A DNA stretch of 64,000 nt from Gimesia aquarii (lineage in GTDB: Bacteria; Planctomycetota; Planctomycetia; Planctomycetales; Planctomycetaceae), in assembly GCF_007748175.1 (NCBI RefSeq), contig NZ_CP037422.1, positions 1,590,528-1,654,527 of the forward strand, read 5' to 3'. The notes under the pieces are model-generated. The model had not been told where the DNA came from. It made no database searches and worked only from the letters and a program-made list of their open reading frames with translations. Every line of letters begins with the position of its first letter. The first letter of the stretch is position 1. The position numbers and the translations under genes are program-made. Positions 10,453 to 19,590 of this stretch are shown here, one piece after another.

Positions 10453-11108
10453 ACTCGCTCCGTGAGGGCTTTTTATAAAAGGGACAAGAAAAAATACCTC
10501 TTTATTTTTAAATATCTTCAAAAAAACCATTTAAAATCTCCTTGTAAGACTTATCTTTTCTTTCCAAGCCATTTTGGCAGAGTCGTGATTCGAATCAGAT
10601 AACCATTCTACAGCGCAACTCCCCTTGTGCAGAAGTGCTCTCTTTTCATCTACGGTGCTGCGGTTGCATCCGGTAAAATTGTTCGGCCTTAGATAGAACG
10701 AAAGATTCCTGGTTTGCCCCATTGCTAATTCGCAGGCGAATTCTGGAGCGGTTCTGGTGTCGGGTTGCTTCTGTTTGTGCTCTGTTTTTTTGAGGGTTGT
10801 AATGCCTTTGTTTTCTCAGATTCTGTTTCTCTGTGTTTGCATTGCCTTGGTTGTTCTGGCTGTCTTCTATCATGTGGAAGGGCGTGGGAGGATCAAGAGA
10901 AACTTATGCGCCTTAATGTCTCGGAAGTGGTAAGAAATTATGGTTTGGTTTCCCTTGTGGGTGTGGAAAACGTGTTCAAAAGGAGTGGCTCTCTACGAGA
11001 CATTGGGAACTGGTTCTGGTACTTCAGGTGAAAATGTGGAAAAAACGATCAATTTTCGCATGCATAAATTGAAGTGGTGCGCGGTGTTCAACCATCGAAA
11101 AAATGTCC

Positions 11109-11127
11109 CTCGCGCGCGCGACGCAGA
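11109..11127 (-). repeat. 19-bp GC-rich dispersed repeat, copy 2
   Basis: Exact inverted copy of the sequence at 4970-4988, within a gene-free region. Confidence 0.6.
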
Positions 11128-11233
11128 ACAGGGAGTTTCAACAACGACGCGACCGTGTCAAGATCTGAATTATCATCGGTTATGCGCGCTGATCAGTGAA
11201 GAGATGTGTCTCTGTCAAATACAAAAAACATGG

Positions 11234-11260
11234 TACCGGCGGCTAGCGCCGTACCGCTCA
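11234..11260 (+). repeat. palindromic extragenic repeat with GCTAGC core, copy 2
   Basis: TACCGGCGGCTAGCGCCG followed by TACCGCTCA matches the right arm of the element at 7031-7052 apart from three substitutions/insertions. The core GGCGGCTAGCGCC is itself nearly palindromic. The partner arm seen in copy 1 is absent, so this is a half-element. Confidence 0.6.
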
Positions 11261-11451
11261 CGGAGTGGTGTGGAGTATCGCTTTAAAATTGGAATGTGTT
11301 TTTTCCGGCCGCTCGACAGTTTAGTGTCGTTCTGCGATAATGTGAGGCTTAACACACATTTCTTCACATTCGAAACGCCCTTAATTCAAGGTGCTCTTAA
11401 TTTTAAACTTGTGAATCATTACCCCATATTTTCTAAACGGGATCGACGACG

Positions 11452-13266
11452 ATGACTGAAGTAGCCGCTTATCCTCTGACCTGGGAACTCGATTCCCTGT
11501 ATCCTCATCCGGATCACTCAGACTTTGAAAACTGTCTGGATCAGATGAAGGTTTCCCTGGAAAGTCTGATCGAACGGGTCGAAGCATTACCTGAGGTGAC
11601 CGCTTCCGAAGCGAGTGCGGCCGTCTGGGGGGATTTTCTGACAGACTATCAAGCGGCGACCGCAGACTTATCGGGACTCTTTGCGTTCCTGGAATGCCAT
11701 TGTGCCGAAGACGCCTACAACAAACATTTTCAAGTGTTGATGGCTCGGCTGGCCAGCATTCGTCCCTTGCGGGAGAACATTGAAACACAACTACAACTGA
11801 CATTGCGCGATGTTACCGATGAGGTCTTACAGCAATTTGCTCATGCCGACAGTCGTCTGCAAGAGATTCATTTCTTTCTGGAAGATTCCAAACGAAATGC
11901 CAAATTACGATTACCTAAAGATCAGGAAATTCTCGCTTCTGAACTAGCTGTCGATGGATTGCATGCCTGGGGACGGCTCTATGATCGGCTGTCGGGAGAA
12001 CTCAAGATCCGTGTGATGGAAAAAGGAGAACTGGTAGACCGCTCACCCGGTCAGATTCAATTCGATTCGCCACAAAGAGCAATTCGTGAGAATAATTTTT
12101 ATGCAGCGAACAAAGCCTGGGCCACCATCGCTGACTCCTGTGCCGATGCTTTGAATCATCTCGCGGGAACTCGACTGACGACTTACAAACACCTGCCGGT
12201 GAACGACCATCTGGATGCTCCTTTGATTTACAATCGAATGGAACGTGCCACCCTCGATACCATGTGGTCGGTAATCACAGAACGTAAACAAAAACTGGTG
12301 AGTTACCTGGATAAGAAAGCAGAGCTTCTCGGCCTTTCCAAACTCTGCTGGTACGATGTGAATGCGCCACTACCTCTTAGCGGGGGGGAATCTGCGGAAC
12401 TCCCATATGACCGTGCCTGCGAGTTGGTTGTGAACTCCTTTGAAAAATTCAGCCCCGATCTGAGTCAGTTTTCAGAAAAGGCGCTTCGCGAACGTTGGAT
12501 TGAAGTCGAGAATCGCCCCGGAAAACGTCAAGGCGGATTTTGCACGGGATTCCCGGTTCAAAAACAATCACGTATTTTTATGACCTACACCAACTCTGCC
12601 GACAGCATGTCAACGCTCGCTCATGAATTGGGGCATGCTTACCATTCGTATGTCTTAAAGGATGAGCCATTCGTACTTAGTGACTATCCCATGAATCTGG
12701 CGGAGACCGCTTCGACGTTTGCCGAAGCCGTTCTGGGCGAGCAACGCTTGAGTGCTGCTCAGACCAGAGAAGAAGAATTGCAGATTCTGGATGGAATGCT
12801 GGGAGACTCCGTTGCTTTCATGCTGAATATTCATACGCGGTTTCTGTTTGAAGATCGACTTCACAAGGAACGTCTGGATGGCGAATTGACATCAGAGCGT
12901 TTTTCCGAATTGATGTTAGAGGCGCAAAAGGAAGCCTACCTGAATTCATTGGATGACAAAGGCTGGAATCCTCTATTCTGGGTTTCCAAACTGCATTTCT
13001 ATATCAGCGAATTACCGTTTTACAATTTCCCTTACACCTTTGGTTACCTGTTGTCGCTGGGAGTTTATGCCCTGTCAGATACCTTTTCTGATCAGACCGA
13101 ATTTGCTGACAAATACCGCGAACTCCTGATTGCAACCGGCTGTCAGCTCACTGAGGAGGCAGTCGCCAATACATTTGGTTATCACCTGGGAGAAGCTGAG
13201 TTCTGGAACAAGAGCATCGATATCATTGACCGCCGGGTGGACCGTTTTCTGGAATTGACCCAGTAA
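11452..13266 (+). CDS. pepF: oligoendopeptidase F family M3 metallopeptidase
   Basis: Cytosolic zinc peptidase of the PepF/M3B group that cuts short peptides, probably in peptide recycling. The 604-residue length fits. The zinc-binding signature is HELGH at 391-395 (in TLAHELGHAYHSYVL), and the third ligand is expected in the downstream AETASTFAEAVL helix. The N-terminal half (DLSGLFAFLECHCAEDAYNKHF) has the helical cap typical of the pepF/M3 subfamily. It has no signal peptide. It is preceded by a repeat-rich accessory region and followed by 200 bases before metX, so it is probably transcribed alone. Confidence 0.95.
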   Translation: MTEVAAYPLTWELDSLYPHPDHSDFENCLDQMKVSLESLIERVEALPEVTASEASAAVWGDFLTDYQAATADLSGLFAFLECHCAEDAYNKHFQVLMARLASIRPLRENIETQLQLTLRDVTDEVLQQFAHADSRLQEIHFFLEDSKRNAKLRLPKDQEILASELAVDGLHAWGRLYDRLSGELKIRVMEKGELVDRSPGQIQFDSPQRAIRENNFYAANKAWATIADSCADALNHLAGTRLTTYKHLPVNDHLDAPLIYNRMERATLDTMWSVITERKQKLVSYLDKKAELLGLSKLCWYDVNAPLPLSGGESAELPYDRACELVVNSFEKFSPDLSQFSEKALRERWIEVENRPGKRQGGFCTGFPVQKQSRIFMTYTNSADSMSTLAHELGHAYHSYVLKDEPFVLSDYPMNLAETASTFAEAVLGEQRLSAAQTREEELQILDGMLGDSVAFMLNIHTRFLFEDRLHKERLDGELTSERFSELMLEAQKEAYLNSLDDKGWNPLFWVSKLHFYISELPFYNFPYTFGYLLSLGVYALSDTFSDQTEFADKYRELLIATGCQLTEEAVANTFGYHLGEAEFWNKSIDIIDRRVDRFLELTQ

Positions 13267-13466
13267 ACTCGATGACGAAAGGGAACATTGAGCCTGTAAT
13301 AATCCGTGCCAATGAATGAATTTGAGGTGACTTCTGTTCTAAAATAGCAAGGTCAGCAGGTAACGCAGCGGCCACGTATCGAAATTCAGAAGGAGGTTCG
13401 GTATACTGATTTAACAACGAAGCGACTATTGTCTATTTTGCAGGAAACCGGAAACGTAATTTTTCT

Positions 13467-14669
13467 ATGGCTACACAACAGGAAATTTCTGAAATTCGCC
13501 AACACTCGGGTGTTGGTTTTGTTCAGACCCAATTGGCAACTCTATTTGAACCACCTCATAGTTTAAAACTGGCAGGAGGAGGAGAACTGGGACCGATTCA
13601 GGTGGCCTATGAAACGTATGGCGAATTGACGCCCGCGAAAGATAATGCCATCTTTATTTGCCATGCACTCACGGGCGATGCGCACGCCGCCGGTTACTAC
13701 GAACAGGACGACGAAAAAGCGAAGCCCGGTTGGTGGGACGATTTAATTGGCCCGGGAAGGGCTCTTGATACTAATAAATACTTTGTGATTTGTGCGAATG
13801 TGCTGGGAGGCTGTCAGGGGACGACCGGTCCCGAAAGCAAAAATCCGGAAACCGATCATTCCTATCGACTCGATTTTCCATTTATTACGGTCGGTGATAT
13901 TGTGGAAGTTCATTCGGCACTTACAAAACATCTGGGGATTGACCAGTTACTGGCTGTGATTGGAGGCAGCCTGGGAGGGATGCAGGTATTGGACTGGGCG
14001 GCTCGATTTCCAGACCAAATTCGAGGGGCGATCTGTCTGGCGACCGCCGCTCAACTTTCGGCACAGGGAATTGCCTTTAATGCGGTGGGCAGGCGGGCCA
14101 TCAAAACAGACCCTGAGTACAAGGAGGGTAAGTATGAAAAAGGAGCCGGCCCCCGTTATGGATTGGCACTCGCACGCATGATTGCGCACATTACTTACCT
14201 TTCTGATCAATCGATTGAAATGAAGTTCGGCAGACGTTTACAGGATCAGGATACCTTTCAGTACGAGATGCTGCCAGAAGTCGAATTTCAGGTCGAAAGC
14301 TATTTGCATTATCAGGGAAAACGATTTGTTGAACGTTTTGACGCCAACAGCTATCTTTATCTTACGAAAGCAATGGACTATTTTGATCTCGCTTCTCAAT
14401 ATGGTTCATTGACCAAGGCACTCGGAAAAACGGATGCCCGGTTTTTGATCGCTTCCTACGATTCGGACTGGCTGTTTACTACGACCCAAAGTAAAGAGTT
14501 GGTGAGAGCGTTAATTGAATGTGGCAAACATGTTTCATTCATTGAATTAAAAAGCCCGTTCGGACACGATTCTTTTTTGATTGAAATTAAACAGTTACAA
14601 AAAATGATTACGCCTTTTCTGGAACAAGCTTATCAAACTCGTTTAGCGGAGAGTGCCAAAAAATCATGA
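13467..14669 (+). CDS. metX: homoserine O-acetyltransferase
   Basis: Activates homoserine by acylation, the first committed step of methionine synthesis. It is an alpha/beta-hydrolase of 400 residues with nucleophile Ser168 in GGSLGGMQVLDWA, Asp334 in YDSDWLF and His367 in PFGHDSF forming the triad. CHALTGDAHAAG and CANVLGGCQGTTGP are family signatures. Members of the MetX family can use acetyl- or succinyl-CoA, and this cannot be told with confidence from sequence alone. metW follows in the same direction, the common metX-metW pairing, with a hairpin between the two. Confidence 0.93.
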   Translation: MATQQEISEIRQHSGVGFVQTQLATLFEPPHSLKLAGGGELGPIQVAYETYGELTPAKDNAIFICHALTGDAHAAGYYEQDDEKAKPGWWDDLIGPGRALDTNKYFVICANVLGGCQGTTGPESKNPETDHSYRLDFPFITVGDIVEVHSALTKHLGIDQLLAVIGGSLGGMQVLDWAARFPDQIRGAICLATAAQLSAQGIAFNAVGRRAIKTDPEYKEGKYEKGAGPRYGLALARMIAHITYLSDQSIEMKFGRRLQDQDTFQYEMLPEVEFQVESYLHYQGKRFVERFDANSYLYLTKAMDYFDLASQYGSLTKALGKTDARFLIASYDSDWLFTTTQSKELVRALIECGKHVSFIELKSPFGHDSFLIEIKQLQKMITPFLEQAYQTRLAESAKKS

Positions 14670-14674
14670 GCAAA

Positions 14675-14698
14675 GGTAGCTGAAGGCACTTCGCTACC
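14675..14698 (+). promoter_or_regulatory. intercistronic hairpin between metX and metW
   Basis: GGTAGC(T)GAAG - GCA - CTTCGCTACC folds into a ten-base-pair stem with a single bulge and a three-base loop. No T-run follows, so it is unlikely to be an efficient terminator. It may stabilise the metX message or set the metX:metW ratio. Confidence 0.6.
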
Positions 14699-14722
14699 AA
14701 TGATTGACGCGGAAAATTGACT

Positions 14723-15397
14723 ATGTGTGCACAACATCGATATTGTATGCAGGACCCGTCGCTGGAAGTGACGGATAAACTGCTACTTGAACAAATTCAA
14801 CCGGGAAGTCGCGTATTAGACCTGGGCTGCGGCGATGGTCGTCTGCTGGCGCGGTTACGTGATGAACGAGATGCTTCTGTGCTGGGAATTGAAATTGATA
14901 TCACACAACACCACGCTTCCATTGCCCGCGGTGTCCCCGTGCTTCAGGCAGACCTGGACGAAGGCTTGCAGGATATTCCTGATGGCGCTTTTGATTATGT
15001 TGTGCTGAGTCAGACGCTCCAACAGGTGCTGCATCCGAAACAGTTATTGGAAGAAATGGTCCGTGTCGCGAAACAGGCTTTAGTGGTGGTTCCCAATTTT
15101 GGAAACTGGCGGATACGTCTTCAGGTTCTCAAGCAGGGGCGTGCGCCGGTGACTGAAGTTTTACCATACGAATGGTATAACACACCCAACCTGCATTTAA
15201 TGTCGATGCATGACTTTCAGGATCTGATGCGATTATTGGGAATCGAGATCTTGCAGGAAATTCCAATCATCAATCATCGTGCGGTTGAAAAAGCATGGCT
15301 CGCCAACTTAAGAGCCCAACATGTGCTCTACATCTTGCAGCGTTTAGAGGAGAGTTCAACAAAAACAGAGAGCGAACATTTATTGCATAGCTCATAG
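14723..15397 (+). CDS. metW: methionine biosynthesis protein MetW
   Basis: MetW is a small class I SAM-dependent methyltransferase-like protein that partners MetX in many bacteria. The ATG at 14723 is chosen over an in-frame TTG at 14717, with GGAAAA upstream; the product has 224 residues. The SAM-binding motif VLDLGCGDGRLLARL is at 31-45, followed by GIEID and the conserved DYVVLSQTLQQVLHP and VPNFGNWRIRLQVLKQGRAPVT-type segment of the family. Tail extensions rich in serine and glutamate are not conserved. Pairing with metX 53 bases upstream supports the call. Confidence 0.92.
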   Translation: MCAQHRYCMQDPSLEVTDKLLLEQIQPGSRVLDLGCGDGRLLARLRDERDASVLGIEIDITQHHASIARGVPVLQADLDEGLQDIPDGAFDYVVLSQTLQQVLHPKQLLEEMVRVAKQALVVVPNFGNWRIRLQVLKQGRAPVTEVLPYEWYNTPNLHLMSMHDFQDLMRLLGIEILQEIPIINHRAVEKAWLANLRAQHVLYILQRLEESSTKTESEHLLHSS

Positions 15398-15489
15398 TAA
15401 TCATCTAAATTGAGTTTGCGATCACAATACGATTTGATCTTAAGAAGAGATCAGGTTCATCAGTAACCGAAAATGATTAAGGATTAATC

Positions 15490-16221
15490 ATGAGACTACA
15501 TCGCAGGATTCCGCAACTATTCGGATATGACTTGATTCATATCCAAAGAAACCACCCCACGCTTGAGTCACACTTAAAGTTTTTATTTGAGAAATTGAAC
15601 ATCAACATCGTTTTGGATGTGGGTGCCAACCGCGGGCAATATGGATGTCTGCTCCGCGAGATGGGGTTTACAGGCGATATCATTTCGTTCGAACCCTTGA
15701 AAGAAGCGTACCAGGAATTATTGCAAAGTAGCGCGGGAGATGTGAAGTGGCACACTTACAATTGTGCCCTGGGTTCTGTGTCTGAAACGACGGAAATAAA
15801 TTTTACGAGTTCGTCTGTGTTTGCGTCGTTTCTGAATCCCAATGAATATGCCAAGGAGGTGCGGAGCGAACAGGTTCAGATTGATCAAAAAGAAACCGTC
15901 GAAGTCAAAAAACTGGACGACGTTTTTGAAGAAGTGATTTCCAAATGTTCCGGAACCAATCACCAGATTTATTTGAAAATGGATACACAGGGTTTTGATC
16001 AGGAAGTTTTTAAGGGAGCAGAAAAATCTATCGAGCAGATTGCGGCACTCCAATCAGAAATAGCCATTCTCCCTTTGTATGAGGAGATGCCGGACTACAT
16101 TGAATCGATGACTGCGTTTCGAGAGAAAGGCTTTGAATTGACGGGGCTCTTTCCTGTCTCACGAGATCATGATTCGCTGTTTCTGATTGAAATGGATTGT
16201 GTCATGCGGCGAAAGTCATAG
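15490..16221 (+). CDS. FkbM family methyltransferase
   Basis: Class I SAM-dependent methyltransferase of 243 residues. The glycine-rich SAM motif is NIVLDVGANRGQYG (39-52), followed by the acidic-loop pattern ISFEPLKEAYQELL. The FkbM signature VKKLDDVFEE and LKMDTQGFDQEVFKGAE is clear in the second half. Members of this family O-methylate sugars, lipids or natural products; the substrate here cannot be told. It lies 92 bases after metW in the same direction, but with no metabolic link to methionine beyond SAM use. A strong GGAGG sequence lies right after its stop. Confidence 0.88.
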   Translation: MRLHRRIPQLFGYDLIHIQRNHPTLESHLKFLFEKLNINIVLDVGANRGQYGCLLREMGFTGDIISFEPLKEAYQELLQSSAGDVKWHTYNCALGSVSETTEINFTSSSVFASFLNPNEYAKEVRSEQVQIDQKETVEVKKLDDVFEEVISKCSGTNHQIYLKMDTQGFDQEVFKGAEKSIEQIAALQSEIAILPLYEEMPDYIESMTAFREKGFELTGLFPVSRDHDSLFLIEMDCVMRRKS

Positions 16222-16242
16222 AAACAAAGGAGGTAAAAACAT

Positions 16243-16329
16243 TTGAAATGTACCAGAACGATCCAAGATTTGAGCCCTGCGATTCGTGTTTCCTTAAAAG
16301 CCATTTCCCGATATACTTCCCCACCTTAA
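16243..16329 (+). CDS. candidate 28-aa small ORF behind a strong ribosome binding site
   Basis: AAAGGAGG at 16226-16233 is one of the strongest ribosome binding sites in the window, yet no known gene follows it. A TTG codon nine bases later opens a 28-codon frame beginning MKCTRTIQDLSPAIRVS. An overlapping frame from ATG 16248 gives a 30-residue peptide with a CxxC pair (CDSC), but the spacing to GGAGG is longer. Either could be real, or the site may be a relic. It lies in the 234-base space before parA. Confidence 0.25.
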   Translation: MKCTRTIQDLSPAIRVSLKAISRYTSPP

Positions 16330-16455
16330 GGCGAAACTAAACTCAAATCCAACGTTTTCCACCTGAATCACGAATGACGTAAGGTGTTTCTATAAAAACG
16401 TTTGGACTAAAAATATGATCCAATTTACATAAGAGAAAGAGGGAAGGGACTCCCG

Positions 16456-17280
16456 ATGCGTATCATTGCGATTATGAACCAAAAAGGGGGCGTTGGCAAA
16501 ACAACGACAAGCGTGAACATGGCTGCCGGACTGGCGATGCAAGGCAAAAAAGTTTGTCTGGTCGACCTGGACCCACAGGGACATGCCTCTTTGCACCTGG
16601 GAATCGAACCCATGGGAAATGTCCCGACAGCTTACGATGTTTTTTCCGGTTTTAAAACACTGGCCGAAACCCGGCAGCTGGTTGCGAAAAATTTATGGGT
16701 CGTTCCCGCGACGCTGGATCTCGCAGCGACGGAACTGGAGTTGGTTGATGCCGAGAATCGGGAAATTGTGTTACGCGATGCCATTCATAAGATGGCGGAA
16801 ACCGAACCGTTTGATTATCTGATTATGGACTGTCCCCCATCCCTGGGTGTGTTGACAATCAATTCATTAACGGCGGCTACGGAAGTCATCATCCCTCTGC
16901 AGCCTCACTTTTTCGCGCTGCAGGGTTTGTCCAAACTGTTGGAAACAACTGCATTGGTCCGCCGTCGTCTGAACCGCGAACTAAGAGTCTCGGGTGTTGT
17001 CTTATGTCTGTATGAAACAGGAACGCGACTGGCAGCCGACGTTACAGATGACTTATCCGCTTTTTTAAGCGAAAGTGATCCCGAGGCACCATGGGCTTCA
17101 GCCAAAGTATTCCAGAGTCGCATTCGTCGAAACATCAAGCTGGCGGAAGCTCCCAGCTTTGGACAATCGGTATTTGATTATTCCAAAAATTGTCCGGGCG
17201 CAAAAGATTATGCCGGTCTCGTAGAAGAAGTCATCTCGGATGAACAGAGCGAGGAAGTTCCTCTGCAACAAGCCGCCTGA
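16456..17280 (+). CDS. ParA family ATPase (Soj-like)
   Basis: Deviant Walker-type ATPase of 274 residues that binds DNA non-specifically or positions cargo. The deviant Walker A motif is KGGVGKTTT (10-18), followed by [16 protein letters not shown] (Walker A') and [17 protein letters not shown] (Walker B). The segment [15 protein letters not shown] is typical of chromosomal Soj/ParA. No parB or parS-like site is seen beside it, so this is an orphan ParA; roles in chromosome segregation, or in positioning of other complexes, are both open. Its stop codon abuts the stop codon of the convergent gene downstream with no base between them. Confidence 0.93.
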   Translation: MRIIAIMNQKGGVGKTTTSVNMAAGLAMQGKKVCLVDLDPQGHASLHLGIEPMGNVPTAYDVFSGFKTLAETRQLVAKNLWVVPATLDLAATELELVDAENREIVLRDAIHKMAETEPFDYLIMDCPPSLGVLTINSLTAATEVIIPLQPHFFALQGLSKLLETTALVRRRLNRELRVSGVVLCLYETGTRLAADVTDDLSAFLSESDPEAPWASAKVFQSRIRRNIKLAEAPSFGQSVFDYSKNCPGAKDYAGLVEEVISDEQSEEVPLQQAA

Positions 17281-18726
17281 TTACTCGGACGACGCTTTCT
17301 TTTTTTCTTCCAACTTGACTTTTGCTTCTTTCCAAAGTGGATCATAAACCTCTTTATCAAACGGAGGACATCCAGTGGCATACTGCCCCAAGGGATGGTC
17401 TTTCGTCCGCATGAGGTTCGTACAATAAGAGAATGTCCGGCAGACGGTTTTCCGATTGAGCTTGCCTTCATCCCGTAAGACTTTGGCAAACTCGGGTTGA
17501 GAAAGCGTCGCACGTCCCATGCCGACAATAGAAATCTTTCCCTGCTCCACGTTGGCAGCGGCGGCATGCATTGCAAAGTCCTGCAACCAACTGTAGCCAC
17601 TCCCCACTACAGGAATATCGGGAACTGCTGCTTGAATTTGCGAGGCAATCCGAAAATGTCTGGCAACACCGATGAGTGGATGTTCTGGCGCATGATAGCC
17701 ATCCGTCGGAGGGAATTCGGCGGGACGAACAATGTGCGGATTCGCATACGGATTGCCATTGGAAATATTGATCATGCTCACGCCCCACTCACGTAGTCGC
17801 TTCGCCACTTCGATGGGTTCTGAAAGATCTTCTTTTAAATGGTCATGCGGATCCGTACCAAAGGCCGTCTGTAAGGGTAGTTCGTGAGGGTAAGGTTCTC
17901 CAATAAAATCGTCACCGGCCCCCTGATAGGGAATACCATCGTAGCCATTCATGCGAGTCGCGATGACCAATTGAGGGCACTCTTCTTTGATGCGCTGAAC
18001 GACATTCCGCACCAACCGGGTCCGGTTTTCCAAAGAACCGCCATATTCTCCAGGACGATTTTTGGATGCCAATAATTCTGATAAGAGATAACGATGGCAT
18101 TGCTTGATATCGACAAACGCGACTCCAATTGATTCCGCCAGTTTGGCAGCAGCAACATACTGGTCTTCAATTCGCTTCAGATCATCGTCGGTGAGAATCG
18201 GATAACTCTCGTCGATAGGGCACCCGGTCGCTTTATCAATCGTACGCGGGTCAAGCACAGCGTCGCGGGTGGCCACTAGCGGTTTTTCAAAACTGAACCG
18301 ACCCGAATGCGTCAGTTGCAGTCCGATCACGAGCCCTGCGTCTGAGCCAAAAACTTCCTGATGTGATTCGCGACATCCGGCCAGCATCCGCTCTAATGCA
18401 GAAGCCGTCCGATCATTGATCATTAACTGGCGGGGGTTCATTCGTGCTTCGGGACCGATTGCCGTCGCTTCTCCCCAGATCAATGATGCCCCTCCTGCTC
18501 CAAATCTTCGGTACCGACGGTATGTTAACTCATCAGGAAAGCCGTCAGTTGTTCCATCGCAGCCTTCCATCGGCTGAATTCCCAAACGGCTCTTAGCTTC
18601 CAGGTGACCAATCTGTATCGGTTGGTACAACACATCAAAGTGATCCGACATCTGAATCGGGCAACCCAGGCGTTCAGAATCTGCAACAACGTCATTGGGA
18701 GTTTTATACTTAAAATATTTGGCCAT
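17281..18726 (-). CDS. NADH:flavin oxidoreductase / old yellow enzyme family protein
   Basis: FMN-dependent TIM-barrel oxidoreductase of 481 residues. The N-terminal barrel is recognisable by HFDVLYQPIQIGHLEAKSRL, GGASLIWGEATAIGPEAR, LQLTHSGRFS and the SLENRTRLVRNVVQRI motif of the family. It has no C-terminal NAD-binding/4Fe-4S extension of the 2,4-dienoyl-CoA reductase type, though a cysteine-containing tail (CRTFSYCTNL, then ATGCPPFDKEVYDP) is present, which differs from plain ene-reductases. Substrate unknown. It is last in a row of four minus-strand genes (DUF1080, ThuA, SDR, this gene), which suggests reduction or oxidation of a carbohydrate-like substrate; this is inference. Confidence 0.88.
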   Translation of the reverse strand: MAKYFKYKTPNDVVADSERLGCPIQMSDHFDVLYQPIQIGHLEAKSRLGIQPMEGCDGTTDGFPDELTYRRYRRFGAGGASLIWGEATAIGPEARMNPRQLMINDRTASALERMLAGCRESHQEVFGSDAGLVIGLQLTHSGRFSFEKPLVATRDAVLDPRTIDKATGCPIDESYPILTDDDLKRIEDQYVAAAKLAESIGVAFVDIKQCHRYLLSELLASKNRPGEYGGSLENRTRLVRNVVQRIKEECPQLVIATRMNGYDGIPYQGAGDDFIGEPYPHELPLQTAFGTDPHDHLKEDLSEPIEVAKRLREWGVSMINISNGNPYANPHIVRPAEFPPTDGYHAPEHPLIGVARHFRIASQIQAAVPDIPVVGSGYSWLQDFAMHAAAANVEQGKISIVGMGRATLSQPEFAKVLRDEGKLNRKTVCRTFSYCTNLMRTKDHPLGQYATGCPPFDKEVYDPLWKEAKVKLEEKKKASSE

Positions 18727-18867
18727 ATTTGATTACTTTACGGGGAGGGAATTTGGTTGTCGATCTTAGGTGAAAATGAAATCTGCCTTGATTTTAATCT
18801 AAATAGAAGCGAATTTCCAACCAGCGAAAATAAACTCGTAAATTGGAAGTGGCCAGAATGAATCTTT

Positions 18868-19551
18868 CTAAACGGGAACTGTCAACTGTTGTCCGTTATG
18901 TTTTGCAGAAAGACTCAGTAGAAAGGGAACCGCAGTTTCTGCCCACTCTCCGGCCGTAGGATAATGTGCGGCCTGAGAACCGAAGCAGCTTTGTAACATG
19001 GATGTATTGATAACCCCCGGGTTGAGAGGAATCGCTGCCATGCCACGGGGTAATTCCTGCGCGAGTGAAAGCGTTAAACCTTCCACAGCCCATTTTGTCG
19101 CACAATAGGCGGCGACTTCTGCAGAAGCGGAACGTCCCCAACCAGAGCTGAAATTCACGATCACTCCTGTTTGACGTTCGATCATCGCAGGTAAAAAATG
19201 GCGAATTGTGTTGGTAGGGCCTTTAATATTCACATCGATTACAGCATCAAAGTCTTCTGTGGGAACTTCCCAGAGCGGTGCATTTTCGTTGATCAGAGCG
19301 GCATTATTAATGAGTAGATCGGGAGGGCCAAATTGATCAAGTGTGCTTTTAGCCCAAGAGCCTACGGCATTGTTATCTGCAATATTAACGACCGAAAATT
19401 GATGAGGTGAACCATACTGCTTTGACAATTCATCGATCCGTTCCCTAGAACGTCCACATCCTATGACAGTGTGCCCCGCTTCAATCAAACCATCAACCAT
19501 GGCGCGACCCAGCCCCTGAGTCACTCCGGTTACCACAATCACTTTCGCCAT
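18868..19551 (-). CDS. short-chain dehydrogenase/reductase
   Basis: NAD(P)-dependent SDR of 227 residues. The cofactor motif TGVTQGLG is at 8-15, NNAA at 81-84, and the catalytic residues are Ser134 or Ser135 in VNFSSGWGRS, Tyr148 and Lys152 in AAYCATKWAVEGL. A ribosome binding site AGGAAAA precedes the start. It lies 39 bases after ThuA and upstream of the old-yellow-enzyme gene on the same strand. Cysteine at position 31 and arginine at 33-35 of the cofactor pocket suggest NADP preference, which is weak evidence. Substrate is unknown. Confidence 0.9.
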   Translation of the reverse strand: MAKVIVVTGVTQGLGRAMVDGLIEAGHTVIGCGRSRERIDELSKQYGSPHQFSVVNIADNNAVGSWAKSTLDQFGPPDLLINNAALINENAPLWEVPTEDFDAVIDVNIKGPTNTIRHFLPAMIERQTGVIVNFSSGWGRSASAEVAAYCATKWAVEGLTLSLAQELPRGMAAIPLNPGVINTSMLQSCFGSQAAHYPTAGEWAETAVPFLLSLSAKHNGQQLTVPV

Positions 19552-19590
19552 GAATTTTTCCTAAACTTCTACCTGCTTTGAATGATGCGA

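Larger units (their letters stand above)
10453..11451. other. 1-kb accessory region with repeats and no supported gene
   Basis: Short open frames on both strands here have no convincing start site. A minus-strand translation near 10540-10720 reads NNFTGCNRSTVDEKRALL and HKGSCAVEWLSDSNHDSAKM, which I associate, without being able to check, with repeated segments in related genomes. The region also holds a 19-bp GC-rich repeat (11109-11127) and a GCTAGC-core palindrome (11234-11260). It separates the IS remnant from the oligopeptidase gene and includes that gene's promoter. Confidence 0.4.

Noticed and set aside
10531-10873. Minus-strand frames of 63 and 75 codons upstream of the small orphan gene
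   Set aside because: No binding site, odd composition and overlapping frames; kept only as a possible repeated segment.
13267-13466. Possible SAM riboswitch before metX
   Set aside because: I looked for the helical pattern expected of SAM-type riboswitches in the 200-base leader and found no convincing conserved core; only weak pairings are present.
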